Source of the DNA: an uncultured beta proteobacterium
Lineage (GTDB): Bacteria; Pseudomonadota; Gammaproteobacteria; Burkholderiales; SG8-39
Assembly: GCA_902826155.1 (NCBI GenBank)
Contig: CADEDU010000018.1
Location: 1-19,114 of the forward strand
Reading direction: 5' to 3'
DNA length: 19,114 bases
Made by a program: the position numbers and the translations under genes. This document shows positions 14,420-19,114 of this stretch, piece after piece (positions within the stretch are counted from its first letter, which is position 1; each line of letters starts with the position of its first letter). Below the pieces are notes generated by a model. It saw nothing but the letters and a program-made list of their open reading frames with translations, searched no databases and was not told where the DNA came from.

Positions 14420-14704
14420 TCAGTGATCCTCGATCCTTGCCGAACCTTCTTCCGCGGGCAATCCGGTATCCGGATCGATCCAGTCGGCGATGCCGAGCTC
14501 CTCCTCCGCTTCGGCCAGCGTCTCACCTGGCTCGTAGGAGGTGTCGTCGCTCTTGAAGTCCATGTCCTCGACCGCTTCGAGCAGCGTCGTGAACGGACCG
14601 TACTCGCGTTTGCCGTCCTTGGTCTGCCAGTAGAAGCCGTCGGGCCGCTCGATGATGCGCGACGCATCGAACTCGGGGGACGTCTGCGGGATCACCTGAA
14701 CCAT
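14420..14704 (-). CDS. acidic 94-residue hypothetical protein
   Basis: I do not recognise this family. The ATG at 14704 follows GAGGAGAGCATCGT, a good ribosome site; a longer frame to 14779 is the overlap with the preceding ORF. The N-terminal half (P-D-G-F-Y-W-Q-T-K-D-G-K-R-E-Y-G-P-F near 22-39) looks like a small beta-sheet substrate- or peptide-binding fold. The second half is strongly acidic (E-A-E-E-E-L-G-I-A-D-W-I-D-P-D-T-G). No signal peptide or membrane span. Its start overlaps the end of the frameshifted ORF by about a dozen bases, and it is the last gene of a three-gene unit starting at 15687. Confidence 0.75.
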   Translation of the reverse strand: MVQVIPQTSPEFDASRIIERPDGFYWQTKDGKREYGPFTTLLEAVEDMDFKSDDTSYEPGETLAEAEEELGIADWIDPDTGLPAEEGSARIEDH

Positions 14705-14953
14705 ACGATGCTCTCCTCGAACTGCAGCGATCGGTCGATCGCCATCAGAAGCTGATTCGATGCAAGCCGGCGATGCCATGCCTCATGCACGAGCTGCCCG
14801 TCCGCATCGCGCACGCTCACCGTGCCCGGTAAGCCTTGGCGAATGCTCTGCGTCACGATACAGAAGTCTTCGAGCTGCGTCGCGCTGCGACCCGCGAAAC
14901 TGGTAATCCCTTTCCTGCACCAGCCACAGGGTGAAGCTGTGGTCGTCTGCCAT
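14692..14953 (-). pseudogene. frameshifted small ORF (about 86 residues if repaired)
   Basis: On the minus strand, an ATG at 14953 with GAGGG upstream reads M-A-D-D-H-S-F-T-L-W-L-V-Q-E-R, then becomes implausible. One base over, the frame is good coding sequence: S-F-A-G-R-S-A-T-Q-L-E-D-F, later D-A-D-G-Q-L-V-H-E-A-W-H-R-R-L, ending E-S-I-V-W-F-R at a TGA (14692-14694) that overlaps the next start. Removing one base in the run GGAAAGGGATT (about 14905-14915 on the plus strand) joins both halves into 86 residues. The continuous coding texture suggests a recent mutation or a sequencing error. It lies between the periplasmic protein and the 94-residue protein on the same strand. Family not recognised. 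Confidence 0.65.
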
Positions 14954-14970
14954 TGCCGTATGCCCTCGTT

Positions 14971-15687
14971 CTACTTTTCCTGCGGACCAAAATCGCCGAA
15001 CAGGAAGTAGATCTGGGCGAACGCGCCCTTGAGCGATTTCGCCTCCGCTGCCAGCGCGGCCGCATCACCGCCCGGCCCCAGTTGTTCGAGCTTGGTCAGT
15101 ACCTGCCCCTCACGCGCCATCAGCTCGCTCAGTCGCGCCCGTCTGGCCGCATCGAAGCCGTGCAACTGCGCATCGAACTTCACGCGCACCACCTCTTCCC
15201 AGCGCGTCCTCGCCTGCTGCAGTGCGCTTGCCAGTTTCGCGCGCTCAGCCGCATGCGTCGCTGCGTCCGCCACCAGCTCCATCTGATCGTGGTAGGCGGT
15301 CAACCGATCGGGAAAGTAGTCGATGCCTTTGCCTGCACGCCATTTCCAGAACGCGTGTCGCAAGTGCTCCAGCGCCTCATGTGCCTCTTTGAGCTGACCG
15401 GCACCGATGTCGCGTCGTGCCTGGGCGAGATGCTTCTCCGACTCATCGAGCACGCCGATCAGCGACGAATCGCCGCGTGTAGGCGCTGCGGCTCTAAATG
15501 CGCTCCACGCACGATCGAAGCGTTGCATCGCCGCGGCGCTCTCGGCGTTCTTTCCAGGCTGATTGGTCAGTGCCAGTACCGGCACGTACGCACGTTCAAG
15601 CACGACCATTTCATCGAGTAAGCCTGCTTGCGCAAGCGAGGCAAGAAGCAGACTCGTCATCGCCACACCCCAACGCCACCACTGCAT
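14971..15687 (-). CDS. exported helical protein of unknown function
   Basis: The 238-residue product starts [10 protein letters not shown] and has a signal peptide with likely cleavage after L-A-Q-A near residue 21. The mature part is almost entirely amphipathic helix (for example [12 protein letters not shown] near 119-130, and [15 protein letters not shown] near 155-170), as in periplasmic four-helix bundles. There is no CxxCH haem site and no transmembrane span after the signal. The ATG at 15687 follows AAGGAG; the longer open frame up to 15933 crosses the divergent promoter region and is rejected. It is the first gene of a unit with the frameshifted ORF and the acidic protein, preceded by an FNR-type box at 15779. 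I cannot assign a family. Confidence 0.8.
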   Translation of the reverse strand: MQWWRWGVAMTSLLLASLAQAGLLDEMVVLERAYVPVLALTNQPGKNAESAAAMQRFDRAWSAFRAAAPTRGDSSLIGVLDESEKHLAQARRDIGAGQLKEAHEALEHLRHAFWKWRAGKGIDYFPDRLTAYHDQMELVADAATHAAERAKLASALQQARTRWEEVVRVKFDAQLHGFDAARRARLSELMAREGQVLTKLEQLGPGGDAAALAAEAKSLKGAFAQIYFLFGDFGPQEK

Positions 15688-15751
15688 CGTGATCTCCTTG
15701 ACTGCGGCGCGGCCCGCGTGTCGAGCGCATTGCACCACCGCATCGCTGTTG

Positions 15752-15792
15752 ATTGTGTGCACCCGGACATGCCCCGCTTTGAGCGAAGTCAA
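15752..15792 (-). promoter_or_regulatory. FNR/DNR-type promoter of the exported-protein operon
   Basis: TTGAG-CGAA-GTCAA at 15779-15792 fits TTGA-N6-TCAA. On the minus strand CACAAT (15752-15757) matches TATAAT at four of six positions and would start transcription near 15745, with the box centre at about -40.5. The leader would be about 58 bases. Confidence 0.6.
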
Positions 15793-15823
15793 TTGCGTCG
15801 GCTTGCACCGAGCGCCTCGCGCT

Positions 15824-15871
15824 TTGACCAGCATCAACGAGCGGCACACGTGGCCCGCCATGATGATGTTC
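15824..15871 (+). promoter_or_regulatory. FNR/DNR-type box, candidate leaderless promoter of acsA
   Basis: TTGAC-CAGC-ATCAA at 15824-15837 matches the FNR consensus at nine of ten positions. Its centre is 41.5 bases before the ATG at 15872. A CATGAT at 15859-15864 resembles a -10 and would start transcription one base before that ATG. If so, the ATG triplets at 15860-15868 are promoter rather than coding. Confidence 0.6.
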
Positions 15872-17640
<1,769 letters not shown>

Positions 17641-17641
<1 letters not shown>

Positions 17642-18657
17642 TGTCGCTGCAGGCCACGCACCGCGTTCCGATCGCGCTCGAACACGAACGTGGTCTGGCG
17701 ATGCTGCGCATGATGCTGCTGATCCGCCGCTTCGAGGAGCGCGCCGCTGAGGTCTACACCGAAGGCAAGATCCGCGGCTTCTTGCATCTTTACATCGGCG
17801 AGGAAGCGGTCGCGGTCGGCGCAATGGAGGCGTTAGGCGAGGCCGACAACATCGTCGCCACTTATCGCGAACACGGCCAGGCGCTGGCACGCGGGCTGCC
17901 CGCGGATGCCGTGATGGCCGAGATGTACGGCAAAGCCAACGGCTGCTCGCGCGGGCGCGGCGGATCGATGCACATGTTCGATGTGTCACGCCGCTTCTAT
18001 GGCGGGCACGCAATCGTGGCGGGTGGCTTGCCCTTCGCCGTCGGACTGGCGCTCGCCGACCGGATGCAATCGACCGAAGGCACACCGTTGCGAGCGACCG
18101 CCTGTTTCTTCGGCGAAGGTGCAGTCGCCGAGGGCGAGTTCCACGAATCGTTGAATCTGGCGGCGATCTGGAAGCTGCCGGTGCTGTTCCTGTGCGAGAA
18201 CAATCTCTACGCCATGGGCACCGCGCTCGGCCGCTCGGAGTCGGAAATCGATATCCACCTGAAAGCCGACAGCTACCGCATCCCCTCTGAAGCGGTCGAC
18301 GGCATGGATGTACTCGCCGTGGCCGAAGCGACGCAACGCGGTGCCGCGCACGTGCGCCGCGGTGACGGCCCCTACTTCATCGAGTACCGCACCTATCGTT
18401 ATCGCGCGCATTCGATGGCCGACCCTGACCGGTATCGCGCCAAGGAGGAAATTGCGAAGTGGAAGGAGCGCGACCCGATCGCGGCGTTCGTCGCAAAGTT
18501 GAAAGCGATGGCGCTGCTCGACGACGGCGCATTGCAAAACCTCGAGCGCGACGTGGTGCGTGAAGTGGAATGGGCGGTCGATGCCGCAGAGTCCGGCCCC
18601 TGGGAGCCGATCGACGATCTGGCGCGCGACGTCTACACCGAACCGAGCCGGCGATGA
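17641..18657 (+). CDS. pdhA: pyruvate dehydrogenase E1 component, alpha subunit
   Basis: This 338-residue E1 alpha has the thiamine-diphosphate signature from G-E-G at 158-160 ([14 protein letters not shown]) to E-N-N at 186-188. The substrate/phosphorylation-loop equivalent Y-R-A-H-S-M-A-D-P is at 253-261. With E1 beta it would decarboxylate pyruvate and load the acetyl group onto E2; acetoin dehydrogenase (AcoA) and branched-chain enzymes are close relatives and cannot be fully excluded. The ATG shares one base with the acsA stop, and its own stop overlaps the E1 beta start as ATGA, so the three genes form one tightly coupled operon. Confidence 0.92.
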
Positions 18658-19114
18658 ACGCCGAGACACGCACCAAACCATTCACCTATCGCGAAGCCCT
18701 GCGTGCAGCGATGCGCGAGGCGATGCAGCACGATCCGCGCGTGTTCCTGATGGGCGAAGACGTCGGCCGCTACGGCGGCGCGTTCGCGGTGAGCATGGGC
18801 ATGCTCGAGGAGTTCGGCCCGGAGCGTATCCGCGATACGCCACTGTCGGAATCGACATTCGTCGGCGCAGGGATCGGCGCGGCAGTGGGCGGCATGCGTC
18901 CGATCGTGGAGGTCATGACGATCAACTTCTCGCTGCTCGCCTTCGACCAGATCATCAACACCGCGGCGACCCTGCGGCACATGTCGGGCGGACAGATCAG
19001 CGTGCCGATCGTCGTGCGCATGACCAGCGGCGCCGGGCGTGGCGTGGCCGCGCAGCACTCGCATAGCCTCGAAGGCTGGTACGCCCACGTGCCCGGCATC
19101 AAGGTGGTGGCGCC
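18654..19114 (+). CDS. pdhB: pyruvate dehydrogenase E1 component, beta subunit (partial)
   Basis: The first 153 residues of an E1 beta subunit are present; the gene continues past the window edge. Typical elements are [18 protein letters not shown] near 32-38, D-T-P-L-S-E-S near 61-67 (thiamine-side glutamate) and V-A-A-Q-H-S-H-S near 132-139. The E2 and E3 genes would be expected next, beyond 19114. As for E1 alpha, an acetoin-dehydrogenase role is an alternative. Confidence 0.93.
   Translation, partial: MNAETRTKPFTYREALRAAMREAMQHDPRVFLMGEDVGRYGGAFAVSMGMLEEFGPERIRDTPLSESTFVGAGIGAAVGGMRPIVEVMTINFSLLAFDQIINTAATLRHMSGGQISVPIVVRMTSGAGRGVAAQHSHSLEGWYAHVPGIKVVA

Overview
The window looks like a chromosomal segment of a high-G+C proteobacterium, roughly two-thirds G+C by eye and most likely a betaproteobacterium. 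The gene families point that way: a DUF2892/DUF302 pair, a fused gamma-alpha 2-oxoacid:ferredoxin oxidoreductase, a BCAM0308-like zinc-ribbon protein, a small Hsp20, a cytochrome c55X-like protein and an AcsA/pyruvate dehydrogenase cluster. There is no rRNA, tRNA, CRISPR array or insertion sequence that I can support. No gap between genes exceeds about 215 bases.

Left part (1-3020): a non-coding GC-rich edge with dyads, then small accessory genes. These are a TfoX N-domain protein, an orphan antitoxin-like protein, an unknown 210-residue protein with a lipoyl/biotinyl-like segment (all minus), a DUF2892-DUF302 pair (plus), and a VapBC-type toxin-antitoxin pair (minus) with a repeat-rich operator.

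Middle part (3200-9950): a Crp/Fnr-family regulator is followed by a tightly coupled operon of korA, korB and a ferritin-like gene. Then come a CBS-pair protein and two tandem two-domain extradiol-dioxygenase-like (VOC) proteins. A hairpin separates these from the minus-strand genes beyond.

Right part (10040-19114): Hsp20 and the BCAM0308-like protein (minus), a cytochrome c55X/NirC-like protein (plus), an SbmA/BacA/YddA-type ABC exporter (minus) and a DUF6544-like membrane-anchored protein (plus). Next is a minus-strand group of three (periplasmic helical protein, frameshifted ORF, 94-residue acidic protein). The window ends with a plus-strand operon of acsA and pyruvate dehydrogenase E1 alpha and E1 beta, the last cut by the window edge.

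The unifying signal is a set of six FNR/DNR-type palindromes (TTGA-N6-TCAA). They lie only between genes, at 3926, 7884, 11075, 13399, 15779 and 15824. Each is upstream of a transcription unit, and several are at the class II activator position from a plausible -10. The Crp/Fnr protein at 3224 carries the E-x-x-S-R recognition signature that fits this site but lacks FNR-type cluster cysteines. The region therefore reads as a low-oxygen regulon island. It resembles in content the low-oxygen-activated locus of Burkholderia cenocepacia, as I recall it. It combines ferredoxin-linked and NAD-linked 2-oxoacid oxidation, acetate activation, oxygen/peroxide protection, chaperones and two oxygen-using ring-cleavage-type enzymes. 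Two of the boxes sit exactly 41.5 bp from an ATG that has no Shine-Dalgarno sequence, which suggests leaderless mRNAs.
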